The notes: a model not told the origin generated them from the sequence alone. A stretch of DNA of 64,000 nucleotides from Stromatinia cepivora (GCA_014898415.1 RCTD01000017.1:1301001-1365000); one strand, 5' to 3'. Numbered from the stretch's first letter, positions 35,365 through 47,549 are shown. Numbers and translations are program-made.

Positions 35365-35466
35365 GGTCGCTTAGCTCAGCTGGTTAGAGCGTGGTGCTAA
35401 TATCTTCTCTGTTCTTTCAGAGAAATGTACACGCCAAGGTCGGCGGTTCGATCCCGCCAGTGATCA
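35365..35466 (+). tRNA. tRNA-Ile (AAU) with 28-base intron
   Basis: Acceptor stem ggtcgct pairs with agtgatc (two G-U pairs), discriminator A. The D arm contains tagctcagctggttagagc; box A is intact. The anticodon arm is tggtg-ctaata/a-cgcca with anticodon AAT, interrupted after position 37 by an intron at 35403-35430. The T arm is ggcggttcgatcccgcc with a canonical box B. A T-rich run (tttacctttt) follows for polymerase III termination. The intron position is the standard eukaryotic nuclear one. Confidence 0.95.
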
Positions 35467-38400
35467 TTTACCTTTTGCCTATTCACGAGCTTCATTTTGC
35501 TGTACAAATCATCGCGGATAATTGAGAACTCGTGGAGTGGTGATGAGTTGAAGTTTTGGTGTTTGGTGGTGTGATTTGTGTGAGGTGTAGCGAGGGTGGG
35601 ATAGGGGGCTGCTGCTTTTAGTAGGAAGGAATGGTGGGGTGGGGCTTGGGATTTGATGGGTATGGTAGGATTGATGGTTTGGTTGAGTGTGATTGATGTT
35701 GCTCTGTATATGTATTGTTTGGACATTGTTATGTTTTAGTGATAGACGGCTTTAATTTATTTAACAGTGATTTCTTAATTTTGGTACGATGCTGTATGAA
35801 TTTTTTTGTGTTAACTCCCCGGCGTAAAAGTAGCCAGATATTTATTTAACCAACAACTCCAAGCATCAATATAATCTTCCAAGGTTACATCTTGAGAACT
35901 TGTTCAATCTCATAGCAGGTTATTTTGTTGAATGCCTTCATCAATTCTACCTGGTGATTCTTTGATTTACCCTACCACTAAGTTCGGGAAAAATCGGAAT
36001 ATTGGAATGAATTATGCTTTTATTGTCCAAAAGTAAATATTGAGCCTATTTCATACCTTTTTTCTCTTTTTTTGACGGCGCGTCTTTGGAGAATCAAGCA
36101 TTTTTGGTGGTTATAGTTAACCACCAATCAACAACCCACTGTTGTATTTAATGCAGAGTGCGGACTCAAATACGAACATATGGTTGTTCGTTCCACGCGA
36201 ATTAGTTTGACTGCCCGCGAGATTTTTGGCAGAGGAAATCGATCAAGTGGTCGTAATCAGCATTGCGTACTTTATTTGCTAGTATCAAAAGATTGTATTT
36301 GATACCATTAGTCGTGATGGTACAGGCTCGCTGGAGGTTGTCTAGACGAAGAAGCTCAACTGAAGACCGATCACTTATGGAGTTCTGGTCCTAGAAAATT
36401 ATGTGTACAGAAACAAATATTTTGTTCAGTACGATACAGATCATTGAGGATATAGCGATTATTGTTCTTGCATCCATATTTAACACTAGATATGTTAGTA
36501 CTCCTACTTCCACATGTCTCATAAACGCATCACATCCAGCATTTGACGTCCAGCATGGCCTCCTTCCTTGACATTGTCTTCTTACCAGAATGATCATCCC
36601 TCCATGTAATATAAATTTTTGGTTGCAAACCTGAAGACTACCGCTGAAAATACATACAGTAAAATTTTGTATTACAAACCTTTAACTTGGCTCAATACAA
36701 ATATGTAGCTTCTGGATTTCGGCTTCCGAACTTTGAGGCTTGTACGACTTTCTGCTTGGATACAATCAGCCATATAGAACATCATGTGCGTCATCGCTTG
36801 GTTGTATTTTCTCCTCTTCATACTATATATTGAGCTGGTCTCAATTGAAAGTCTGAATGGGCGAGCTGCATCTACCATCAGTACGAAATCCCATTTGCAT
36901 ACAGAGCTATATATTGCGATGTGTCAGATATGAACCGCTAGCCATTACGTATTGGTGTGCTTCTGGTGAACGACAAACATTGACAGAAATTACATAAACC
37001 TTCAGCCGGACTTCTATCTGATTCCAACAAGCACTACATGGTATCCGCCAGGCAGTGCTACCTTTGGAGGTCCCTCGAATGGTGGAAGAGAGGAATATAT
37101 TAAGATGCTCGATGGACAAGCATACGTTACGAGTCTTGGCTGATTTTTTGCTTCTCCATTTTCGTGAAAGGCACCATCGTTAGTCACCGAATTCTGCACC
37201 CCCACTGTATCACAATATAATTGTAGTCCTACAATCACATCACATCGAAGCCAGCTACACAACAGCATCTACCAAAATATTTCCGAAACCAAGCTAGAAT
37301 TTTCACTGCCCTGGCAGCCATCGCATAAATTCTATATGTGGTGCTCTCTTGGTGCTATGTGCATTCCCAAGATTGGGTCGTGCTATCCGTCGACCTTCTG
37401 TCGATCACTCTCGCGAGTGCCGTCATTTGTTCAGTGGCCGTGCGGGGTAATGTGACGTGATTTGTAAAAAAAAGGTGTGCAGCATTTTTGGCTGATGAGG
37501 TGTTACACGATGATATATCTCTTGGGATGATTAGTTCGTGGCTGCAGAACTACCCAGGGTTTCCGATTATGCGGACTAAAAATCAACGCCAAAATTTCGA
37601 TGACCTGCAGATTATCAAATGTACTATAGCTCGATATTTCAAGTTGATTGTATTCTTCCATATGGAACCAGCACATAGCACTTGACTAGAGGATCAAAAT
37701 TCTTGAAGGCATTGCCAAATTGCAACACGGTCTGGTCCTTGGGGCTAATTTGACCTCTAGTACGATGCTGGTTATTCTCTGTCCAAGACTTGGCCATTGC
37801 TCTCTATCTTAAGGGTAATTTTTTTTTGGAATGAAACTGCGAGAGAATCTTCGGTGTCAAACCTAGGGTTGTGTTACAGAATTTGGTTTCAGCTCCATTC
37901 TATTCGCCGATGACGGAATATCTTGACGTACAGGGCAATGCGCATGAGAGTTCATGCATAGCAATCTGATGCGGCGATCGCCAAGTTGAAGAATTTAATT
38001 ACACCCCACCAATCCAAAGCAATTGACTACATTTCCAGTTACCCCTCTTTTGTAATTTTTTGATATCCCGCAGCATGGAATTACGCTAGACGCCTGCTAT
38101 TCTATAACCCCGCTGCCACGAACCATGGTCTTGAAGTGCTCTCATCCAGGCTCGGCTGTTTTGCTGGAGCTGGGTTGAATGCTGTGAGATAGGGTGCGAT
38201 AATGCGAAAAAAGCATGAAGGTGTTTCTGTAACGTACTTGGCTATGTGAGGGCACCTATCGAGCATGATGTTGCCTTGTTCGACCACACCAACATGGAGA
38301 AGAACATGGTGTCATTGTTAAACCATTCCAATGAAGTGTTTCTTGATGTCTCATACTCAAGAGTTTACGTCCTTCAGCCGTTAACCATTGTACAGCCAGC

Positions 38401-38593
38401 CACCGAGACGCACAAAGTGAAAGACCCCGCACCGTCATAACCGCCATAGGATATGTCGATGAATATTTAAGGCGACCATCTCAGGACCAAGAACTGATTT
38501 CCTTTCCTCAAAGTTACTCACCTCTATCTTTCACAGCAATAACTTCTACTAAAATCAGATCCCTCTAGCAACTTACACAAATCATCACTCAAT
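35467..38593. other. 3.1 kb gene-poor stretch
   Basis: AT-rich, many short frames. One plus-strand run at 36970-37143 (open from TGA to TGA) reads RNYINLQPDFYLIPTSTTWY then PPGSATFGGPSNGGREEYIK and looks like a real protein fragment, but it has no start or clear splice partners. Nothing else is supportable. The 120 bases before 38594 (CT/CA-rich, ending cactcaat) resemble the leader of the lectin gene. Confidence 0.4.
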
Positions 38594-39248
38594 ATGGGCT
38601 TTCAGGGGTGTGGTACCTACGAGATCGTGCCATACCAGGCTCCATCCCTCAATCTTAATGCCTGGGAGGGCAAACTCGAACCAGGAGCAGTGGTTAGGAC
38701 ATAGTGAGTCTGACTGAAAACCGCATTGACACATTACAAATGACATTCACTAATGCTGCCGTGAATTTCAAAGCACTCGTGGTGATACACCAAGCGATAA
38801 TGCTAAGTGGCAGGTAGCACTCGTCGCTGGCTCTGGTGACAGTGCCGAGTATCTGATCATCAACGTTCGCAGCGGTTACTTCCTCACCGCTACCCGTTAG
38901 TATTCTCATACCTGTTAGGGGTCGATTCACATGCTAATTCGAACTTTTAGAGGAAAATCACGTTGTCTCCACTCCGCAAATATCCCCGACTGATCCCTCT
39001 GCCCGCTGGACCATCAAAGCTGCCACTACACACCAGTACGAGGTCTTCACGTGAGTGTCATTCTTTCATTCGCCATGAGCAACTTAATGGACAAAGATTG
39101 CTGATATTGAAATTATAGTATCAACAACAAGGTGCCAGGCCGCGGTCAGCTTACCGTGAAGGACTTTTCTACCCACAGTGGAGCCGATGTCCTCTCTGCA
39201 AGTGCGCAGACTGCCGATAACCAGAAGTGGTACTTTGACGCCAAGTAG
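38594..39248 (+). CDS. R-type (ricin-B-like beta-trefoil) lectin, Sclerotinia agglutinin-like
   Basis: Four exons: 38594-38703, 38774-38895, 38951-39050 and 39119-39248, encoding 153 residues with all junctions in frame. Seen: MGFQGCGTYEIVPYQAP at the start, NAKWQVALVAGSGDSAEYLI, ARWTIKAATTHQYEVF and a final NQKWYFDAK. The repeated KW / RW / KW positions fit the three lobes of a beta-trefoil. Length and motifs match, from memory, the Sclerotinia sclerotiorum agglutinin, a cytosolic GalNAc/Gal-binding lectin lacking a signal peptide that is studied as a storage or defence protein toxic to insects. No signal peptide is seen here either. Only the lectin domain is present; there is no catalytic chain. 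Confidence 0.88.
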
Positions 39249-41844
39249 ATGATTACGAATGCCGAAATCATCTGGTCACAGACAGCCGGGTTTCAGATTG
39301 CCGAACTTCAATCCACTCATTTGGTAGCTGTATACAGATCTAAGTAGCAAATGGAATTGCAATAGTCTTTCCGTATGAGATATGCATGCCAATGTGCTCT
39401 CTTTTCGTTTGAACTGGAAAAAATTCCATTATAGTCCAGGATGTATTCCTTCTGTGTTATGATACTGGGTGGCAAATGTCCCATGTATCGAACACTATGT
39501 ATTTTCGATTGCTTACTTATACTGCAGATTCTTCTCGAATCTTGACGAAAGCGAAACTATCATCTGAAATTAGCCAGCCGGATCCATTCTTCTAGAGTAC
39601 GGAATCTGCTGATCGCTGAGTGCAATTTACTGTGAATCGTAGTAGAAAAAAGGATATTGATATTCAATTAGATGGCTTTTATCTTGACAGCAGACAGCAG
39701 AGAAATATCCATCTCACTACTGTTCATATATCCCTATAGAACTGTGTACACAAAGTTTCAAACTCAAAAATTGGGTGTTGGTGGGCGGGGAGGGACGGTG
39801 CAGCAACAGCCTGAACAGGCCATCGGCAAGTACTGGAGACCTTTTTCAATGGTGGATGCACCTACATTTCCTCCTTAAAAAGAGAAATTTTGAGGTTGAA
39901 GATATATATATTTTCAGTGTAGTTTTAATGACGAGCGAATCAGAACATGTCCGAACTTCCCCCGAACCCTAACCCATTTGTACTTCAGATGGAGAACCCC
40001 TGCTTAGCTTAGTTGAATATACCAAAAGAATAGGTACAGTACTCGATTGATCTGGAACACACGAGAGAACCAAACACCTGGTCTTTGGGGTTCCTTTCAT
40101 GTTGTGGAGTAGGCAATCTCACTAGTATCACTGGATACTGCATTTAGAAATGGAAAACGGGGCCATGTCTTGTAAAATGAAGATCCCAAGATATCTGATA
40201 CAGTTCTACTGATAGCATCTTGGTTTTTTATATGTAAAGGACATGAGTGGTCCTCCAGGAGAGGCTTTTTCCAGTACTAACTCATGTGAGTTTGATTGAA
40301 GAGCAGTTAGATTCGACAAAGCACTATCTAGGTGACTTCTTCAAAGAAGACTCTCTTTTGATGGGGTTCAAGGTGTGCTTGGCCCCTGTCCGAGCTACAT
40401 CACATGATTTACATTGCAATCAGCGAATCACGGGACTTAGGCATTAGCCACATTGAGAGATTTCCTAGCGATAACCACACAACATCTCGCGAATCTCTGT
40501 AATATTCAACTCACGCACCATTCGAAATATCTTTGTGTGTTATTACTGAAAGACATGTAATTTGTATAATGTTTTTCTTTCCCCAACATTACACACCATA
40601 AGTAAGGTGGGTTGATGTTATGCCAACCCTTCTTCTGCTATCGCTTCACACATCCATATCCACCGCATTCTTCCATTTGTATATGAACCTGCCGTGGAGT
40701 CCGTAGTTTTTTCCAGCTGCTAAAAGGACACTGGCTTGATAACGAATTGGATTGGCCCTTGGACCTTGGAGGCCTCCCCGCTATTCAGGAGAAATTTTAC
40801 TTTGTGGGCCGAGAGGGCTGGGTACCTGAAGGCGGTCAATTGAGCTTTAGTTTATCTTTCAGCAAATCCACTCATATCGGCCGGTCAAGGCAGAACACGC
40901 TACTCTAATTGAAGAAGGTGCTCGTATTCTCGTCGTGGTTGTTGGACCTAGGTATCCCCAAGGGTTGAGACATCACAGGGCGTGCATGGAAATATCGCAA
41001 TAGCCAGCACTGCTGAATGCATTGCTTGTAGACCACAACATATGAGCGGTATATAGTATGTACGAGCTCATGATTGTTTTGTTTTTGTTTTTCAATTGCA
41101 TGGGGTGAGGGCTTTTTGCATCACCGGTGTTTGTTTTTATAATGTTATTCATTCTTCTTTACTTCGGTCCGCTCCGAGGCAAAATTTTTCCAACTTGACC
41201 CAGTTTTGTGTGGCTGAATATAACACGGACTTTTCCCTCAGTTCCGACCCTTTACTGGAAAAATATTCCCAGATTGCTGGAATCGTCCAACGATGACAAC
41301 CTTGGCAAATGCAAACATCCGTCGGTCTTTCCGTCTTTCTGTCTTTCCGCACACGCCCGAAAGCTTGTGTCAACGACAGTACGTACAATGAGCACAAATC
41401 GCGAATTGAGTCACACGTCTCTCATTCGTATTTGCAATCTCTAGGTGCACCTTCCGCTTTGATCATGGTTCTCCATTTTTGATATGTGGACGTTTCCTTT
41501 CATATCGAGCTATATCTGATTGAAACAATGTGGAGGATAGACGGTTTTATCAAGTAATAGATATGACAATGTGGGTTATTCATTTGGATTTCATCCAGTG
41601 ATAATGCTTCTTCTTCAACACTTAATCGGTGTGGCGTTTACTCTTCTCCACCCTTTGCCAAACAGGCTAATAGAGTTGGGCGATTTGTAATGATATAATA
41701 CTGCATATGTAAATCAGGAACGCGGTTGGGGCGGATATCCATCATCGAATCCACCAGATAAGAAGCACAATTATTCATATATACCTTTGAATCCCACAAT
41801 GTCACTTCTCGGTAGCTTCAATTCGTCTCCTACAGATTTCAATC
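39249..41844. other. 2.6 kb gene-poor stretch
   Basis: No supportable gene between the lectin and the transporter. A short tandem of tctttccg-like units lies at about 41325-41350. Otherwise ordinary AT-rich spacer. Confidence 0.45.
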
Positions 41845-43719
41845 ATGGCCAACAATTTAGGAAATCTCGCACTCGATGGCGGTGACCCTCGCATTAATGG
41901 AGTCGGTGAGGTGGAAATCGCCACGGCCGTTCGTCGCAACATGCACGACCCCAATGTTCCCTTCGAGGAATACTTGTATTTTGCAAAGATTCAACGGGAA
42001 CAAGAGATGAACGGACTTGGTCCAGAGGAACGGGAGAGGATGTACCAGGAATATCTTGCCGGAACAGACAACGTTGCCAGAAAGGAAATTGGGGATGAGA
42101 AAAAGGGTCTTCCAGAAATTGGGGATGAGAAGATCGAACCTGGAGCAGTCGATGAGTCAAAACCTAGCTCTATCTCCAAAGGTCAACATGCTCCTTATGT
42201 CGGAGCTGGTGAATGGGAAAGCGCATCTCGAGCGGCTAGAAATGCTACTTGGGGAGCTGTGTGAGTTGAGTTCTTGCATAAAGCTATATTTTATCTGACA
42301 ATTAAACAGTGTATATCTCATCACCACCGATATTTTAGGGCCATCAAATGCACCATACTCTGTTTCACAATTCGGATACGTTGGAGGTGTAATGATGTAT
42401 TTCTTCATGGGAATCATGGCCTTCTTCGCTGGATGGCAAATCTGGCGCATGTTCTTGAAGCTCGACAGTGATAGATGGCCCATGAGGACATTTGGAGACT
42501 TGGGATTCAGAATGTAAGAAGCGTCACCCATACCCAATTCTATTGGTGCGCATCTAACGTTTACAGTTTCGGAACTTACGCTCGCCACGGTATCAATCTC
42601 CTACAAAGTATCCAACTTTTATTCAACGTTGGTGTCATTGTCATCTCCAATGGCCAAGGTCTATCCGAAATGTCCAAATACAAGCTCTGCTTTTCCATCT
42701 GTATCTTGGTCTGGGTACTCGCTGGTATGATCTTTGGTCAAATTCGCTCTCTGCAGAAGTTTGGCCATCTAGCCAATTTCGCCATTTGGTTGAACGTCCT
42801 CGTTATCTTGATGACCATGGGTGTTGCCGCACATAGTCCTCCCAACTATGCCGCGGCGCTTCAATCTTTCGATATTCCGAAAGGTCCTATTAAGCACACT
42901 ATTTGGATTCCTGCTGGCTCGACTTTCGACTCTCAATTGAGTTCCGCTATGCAAATCGTCTATGCCTACGGTGGCGCAATGTTGTACTGTGAATTCATGG
43001 CCGAAATGAAACGACCACTCGACTTCATCAAGGCTCAATTCCTAGCTGAAATATTCATCTTCGTCTGCTATCTCATTTTCGGTTGCGTTGTTTACTCCCA
43101 ACAAGGTCAATTCACCTACAACCCCGCCAATCAAGGATTATCTCCCTACTCTTGGCAAACCGTCACCAACGCGCTCTCCCTCGTCTCCGGTCTCATCGCC
43201 GCAGTTCTATACGGTAACATTGGTATCAAAGTCATCTACCAAAACATCGTTGAGGATATCTTCGGTGGCCCAGAACTCAACAGCAAGAAAGGGAGGGTCG
43301 TCTGGATCATCATGGTACCTCTGTACTGGGCCTTTGCCTTCGTCGTCGGATCCGCCGTTCCTCAATTCACCAACATCTCCTCGCTCGTTGCTGCTGTCTG
43401 TATCATGCAATTTACTTATACTTTCCCCACACTTTTGTATTTCGGTATGACAGTCAAAGAAGACGCCATTCACCCCGACGAAACATATGATCCTGTCACA
43501 GGACAAGTACACCGAATCGATAGCTGGAAAGATATGAGTCGATGGAAGAGAGGACTTGCGCCAAGATGGTGGCTGAAACTTTTCTGCTTCTTGTTCTTTT
43601 TGGCAAGTGCTGCTACGGCGGTTTTGGGCATGTACTCGAGTATTAAGAGTATTAAGGCGGGTTTCGCGTTGGGACATGCGACGAGTTTCGGATGTACAAG
43701 TCCCGTTGGGTATGCTTAA
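41845..43719 (+). CDS. Amino-acid transporter, AAAP family (mtr-like)
   Basis: Exons are 41845-42260, 42310-42513 and 42567-43719, 590 residues. The hydrophilic N-terminus of about 140 residues is acidic, with a short internal repeat (EIGDEKKGLPEIGDEK). After it come about ten to eleven membrane segments, for example VGGVMMYFFMGIMAFFAGWQ, LCFSICILVWVLAGMIFGQI, FAIWLNVLVILMTMGVAAHS, VVWIIMVPLYWAFAFVVGSA and FCFLFFLASAATAVLGMYSS. The GINLLQSIQLLFNVGVIVIS block, the EMKRPLDFIKAQ motif and the C-terminal cytosolic WKRGLAPRWW loop fit the fungal plasma-membrane neutral/aromatic amino-acid permeases (Transmembrane amino acid transporter, PF01490). Substrate cannot be told from sequence. Confidence 0.88.
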
Positions 43720-44341
43720 ATGGTATGGTGGAAGGTTGGGTATCGAAAGGTCAGGGGAATAGGGGATGATGATAATGTTGGGCTAATGATGGGGAATGAA
43801 AATAAAGATATGAATAATGTACAAGTAGATAAAATTTTATATGGGAACGAATGTATATACCAGATTATGAACCATGAAATTGATCACAATGCAATATGAG
43901 GAGTGTAGAAGGAGCCGTGAGAAAGTTGCAAGTGAAATACTGCCAGTGCCGGCAGATACATTCCTCTTGTCTGATTCTATATCAGAAACGAGACTCGGAC
44001 ATAATGGTCCATGAGAATTGATGCATGCTCTGCTCGATAGTTTTTCAATGACATATTTAAGGGAGCACTTTTGCGCCTAATTCAAAATCATTCACTCACG
44101 ACTCTTTTGATCTTATTCTTTTAACTTTCGGGTTTTTATCATGAATACTTATTATGCCTCTGAGGCCTTAATGCTGTTATAATGCTATGCCCTTAAGCTG
44201 CCAATGTTGTTACGCTCTCAATGCTGTTATGTTGCTAATGCTGCCAATGCTGTTATGCCCTTCATGCCCATCATACCTGTTATGCAGGCCAATTTTCCGC
44301 AAAGAATATATATACAATTTCACCTTCACAATTTGGAGTGT
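43720..44341. other. Intergenic with degenerate aatgctgttatg repeats
   Basis: 3' flank of the transporter, converging on the peptidase gene. Between about 44165 and 44290 variants of aatgctgttatgc recur roughly six times with interruptions (aatgctgttat, aatgctatgccc, aatgttgttac, aatgctgttatg, aatgctgcc, aatgctgttatgcc). Confidence 0.5.
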
Positions 44342-44476
44342 TCACAAACCCTCTTTTTCTTCTGCGAAATCACTATTGTCCCCGGCAGTGTCCGTAGCTT
44401 TCAAATCACATTCAACCATTGCCCGGATTAGCTCAATTGTAATTTCGACACCTTTTTGTATGGTTCATCGTCCGAT
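44342..44476 (-). pseudogene. Detached C-terminal helix of the pyroglutamyl-peptidase
   Basis: Continuing in frame after TAA (44477-44479) there is a TGA 12 bases on, then an open run KGVEITIELIRAMVECDLKA TDTAGDNSDF to TGA 44342-44344. This is the expected final helix of the family. Between the two halves, the +1 frame reads KSDDEPYKK, as if one T were gained after CCG and one A lost in the following A run. The only GT-AG excision here would be about 34 bases and out of frame, so splicing does not explain it. Confidence 0.5.
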
Positions 44477-45360
44477 TTACGGTACGTGCAGAAAACATTG
44501 CTTTGTTTTGGGCCGATGTTGCTTGTAGCGATGTGCGAGTGAGGTATAGTATGTAAAATCGCAGAGGTAATTACCAGCATCTTCGGATATGCGTGTATCG
44601 ATTCCTATATGGCAGTATTTAGTAATGAAGTGGGGGAATTGGAGATCAATATAGCGGTGGATTATAAAACGGATAGGAGGGTCAATACGAACAGGGCAAG
44701 CCTCCTTCCATTGACGAAACATTTTATCGAATGGCAAACTCGTCAAAAGTTCTTCGGGACAGTCATGCCATATCCATTTGTCACCCTCCTTAAATCTGTT
44801 GAATTCATCATTCAATAGTTCCCCATCCACATCTCGCATGAAATATCCACTTCGATGACCACGTCTCTCACAACTGTAAAAGGGTCGACCGGATGCCATC
44901 CCAATATGTAATATATAATCAGGTTCAAATCCATGTGCGTTTTCATCGAGGAGTATAGGCATAAGTTCCCGAACAGCCTTGTACCCTACATGAACCGGTG
45001 CTTCATAACTATCAATTCGAATGCGACGCGGGGTATCTTTTATGGGTGGTTTCGCATGTGGATGGTGCCCCTCGTCTTGAGTATTCGTAGGGACATATGA
45101 TGGTAGACGAGATACGATCTCCCATGAGGGATTTATTGGATATTGTGCACGAAAAGGCTGTGTTATATGTCAAGGTCAGCATTTAGAAACTCCGATGCAA
45201 TGAGTAGCTTGGTAGTGATATATCGTTTGAGCAATTCCACGATTGAGGGGTAAAATGGGGTTCAATAAATATCAAAACAACCCACAGCAAAACCAGTAAC
45301 TAAAACTCGAACTTCTTCCTGTTTGGGACGTGTATTCTCATTCTTATTGATTGATCCCAT
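44477..45360 (-). CDS. Pyroglutamyl-peptidase I-like, frame ends early
   Basis: Exons (minus) are 45360-45286, 45157-44689 and 44604-44477, 223 residues. This is a C15-family cysteine peptidase removing N-terminal pyroglutamate in the cytosol. Seen: VRVLVTGFAPFRAQYPINPS (usually GFGPF), HIGMASGRPFYSCERRGHRS with the catalytic Glu near 121, ISEDAGNYLCDFTYYTSLA with Cys196, and CFLHVP with His221. TAA follows two codons after the His. The family normally continues into a further helix; that helix is still encoded in the same frame downstream (see the next entry). The enzyme may therefore be C-terminally truncated. The intron donors gtgggt and gtattg are non-ideal but are the ones giving the continuous family sequence. 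Confidence 0.8.
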
Positions 45361-46868
45361 GGTTGATAAAAAGAATGATATATGTTATAATGGTTGATTA
45401 ATAAAAGTATTGTTATTCAATTCTATCATCCTATCTTGGGTTGTGACTGGATGGTGTAGGAGTGGTCGGTGGGAATGCGGAAGCTATGACCCACGCCATC
45501 TTAGCGTAATCCGGAGGAACAGGGCACTAAAACCCCGGATTCATAAAACAACTACCATGCAGGTACCTCGGTTGATTGATGACTTCCTCAAAACACTTAT
45601 TCAAGTACCCAGTGCTTCATTCTGAGAGTACCTAGTAGATTTCGAATACCATCTGAAGATTTAAGTATCCGGATCGCCGACGAACTGACCATGAGTTCTA
45701 AACTGTTCCTTAGACCAATAGTTGTTTGCCTAAGTAGAACTACAAGCTTATTAGCTTCTCATTGAATCTGTATGTCCAGCTTAGTATGTCTTAACGATGG
45801 AGTGGTCTACTATACGGTGACAAACCGAAAGATCGACCAGTGTCGAAGCTTACTATGTTGTGTTGGACATCAATTGTTTTATTTGAGTACTCAAGAAAGT
45901 GTTAGTTATGTTAGCAACAGTTGGATAAAGGGCGCAGGCGGCGCAGTCCTCTTGAACAAAAGTTCTGGTATACTGTACGAGGAAACTACAGGCTCCATTC
46001 ACTATACAAATTTTGCGACTTGCAGACTCTAAAATGTTATTTTAGGGATACTCAAGCCTGATCTAACAGTTGGTTTGAAAAATCAAGAGTGTTGTCGATA
46101 AACGATTGCGCGCAAAGAGGCGGGGATTCAGTCGGATGCAGTCGAAATCCTTCGAAATAAGCCCTAGTGAAACAAGAGTTACTTGTATTGCTTCTAGTGC
46201 CGGGAGTTTAATAGTAACAAACAAACGCTCGAAGTCTTGCAACCTTGCTACTGCATATTGTCGATCTCTCTAGGGAGCACATTGCTCAGCCTCTATGTAA
46301 GGGCAAAGTGGCTAGTTGTATTTGACTCGTTGAAAGGGTGTCATTCACGCCTCATAATGTGGCATGGGTTGCTGACATTTTACTGTGCCCTTCACCTAGC
46401 CATTTTCAATTCTCGAAATAGATTTCTTCTAGTTCATGATAGCAGAACAACTTTGTGGTGATATCATTCGTTACCAACAGCCAGTCCTTTAGCCACACAA
46501 ACAAGCATTACACAGCAAACACAGATTACGATCACGATTTGTAGATTGTGTTTCTATATGCGTATTTGAACTTTTAACTGGCAGATACGGGAAAATCCTT
46601 CCAACAAAACTGTAGGCTGAGTCGGAATCTACTGAAAGTGAAGGTATTACTGTATGGCGATGCCTTTGATCGAGGTATATATACTTTGACCTTTCTGCCT
46701 CAACTGCCATTATCATCACTATCAAAATCATCAACATCAAGCATTCTCACAATAATTTCTCATCTCTAAGCATCACAGTCCAATAACTACTTCCACTTTC
46801 TCTTATTCCATCAAATCACCCGAATATATTCGTTTCACACATAATAACCAGAAGACCTCAACTGCATA
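45361..46868. other. Intergenic, no gene seen
   Basis: Divergent promoter region between the peptidase (minus) and the secreted protein (plus). A frame at 45772-46032 (86 codons) is Ser/Tyr-rich but unrecognised. The last 200 bases carry tatatactttgacc and a CA/CT-rich leader before 46869. Confidence 0.45.
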
Positions 46869-47549
46869 ATGCTCTTCACAACTTCCACATTCGCCCTCTT
46901 CGCCGCCATCGGCTTTGCGTCCGCCGCGCCCACACCAGCCGTTGGCTCCTCCGCCATTCCCAATGACTGCGCAGCTGTGTGGCCAGAAGTTCTTGAGGAC
47001 ATCTGGGAAGGAAAGCCGCAACACATCGCTTATAACACACTATCTCAGGACGCTTCCGACCCCAGCCAAGGTAATTTCGGCATGGGTGCAACATGGAATG
47101 GAACGGCATGGACCTCGCGAGAATACACCTATGCATCTTTTGATATCCCAGCTGATGCACAAAATTGCGCACTTTGGTCTTCATTCCCCGAGAGCAAGAA
47201 TGACTACGAAGTCATTCAAGGACCATTAAACCCACAGGTTCAAACATTCAGCCCCTCCATTCCCCTCGACTCCAGTGACCTCACATTCTGGGATGTCTTC
47301 CCTGTCGATAGCGCACCCAATGTCGACGAATTTGCATTGACTACCTTGAGGGCTGGACAGAAGACTTACATCGGTCCCTTTGACTGCTCTTCGGACTCGA
47401 AGGCTGAGTTCATCATGGGTATCGCCAACTTGACCGGCCCAAATGAGAACGAGGCTGCTGTTTACCAGTTCCGTGTCAACAACACCGCTCCTCGAAACTA
47501 TGGATTGTTCGTGACATATGGCTCCGAAATTTGCCTCCCCAACTTCTAA
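46869..47549 (+). CDS. Secreted protein, possibly But2-C-like beta fold
   Basis: Single exon, 226 residues. A clean signal peptide (MLFTTSTFALFAAIGFASA, cleavage near ASA-AP) is followed by a short Pro-rich start. The mature part is acidic with few cysteines: DCAAVWPEV, NCALWSSFPES, YIGPFDCSS and a C-terminal FVTYGSEICLPNF. Potential N-glycosylation sites are NGT, NLT and NNT. The layout (a Cys in an F-x-P-x5-C-x-L-x4-FP strand, later a Cys, and a final G-L-F-V-x-Y segment) parallels the secreted protein at 50561, which suggests but does not prove a common But2 C-terminal-domain-like fold. Probably extracellular or cell-wall; function unknown. Confidence 0.75.
   Translation: MLFTTSTFALFAAIGFASAAPTPAVGSSAIPNDCAAVWPEVLEDIWEGKPQHIAYNTLSQDASDPSQGNFGMGATWNGTAWTSREYTYASFDIPADAQNCALWSSFPESKNDYEVIQGPLNPQVQTFSPSIPLDSSDLTFWDVFPVDSAPNVDEFALTTLRAGQKTYIGPFDCSSDSKAEFIMGIANLTGPNENEAAVYQFRVNNTAPRNYGLFVTYGSEICLPNF

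Noticed and set aside
41845..43719. Transporter considered as an amino-acid/choline (APC) permease
   Set aside because: The long hydrophilic N-terminus and the GINLLQSIQLLFNVG block fit the AAAP family better than the APC yeast-permease family.
45772..46032. 86-codon plus-strand frame rich in Ser and Tyr
   Set aside because: No signal peptide or motif; lies in a promoter region between divergent genes.
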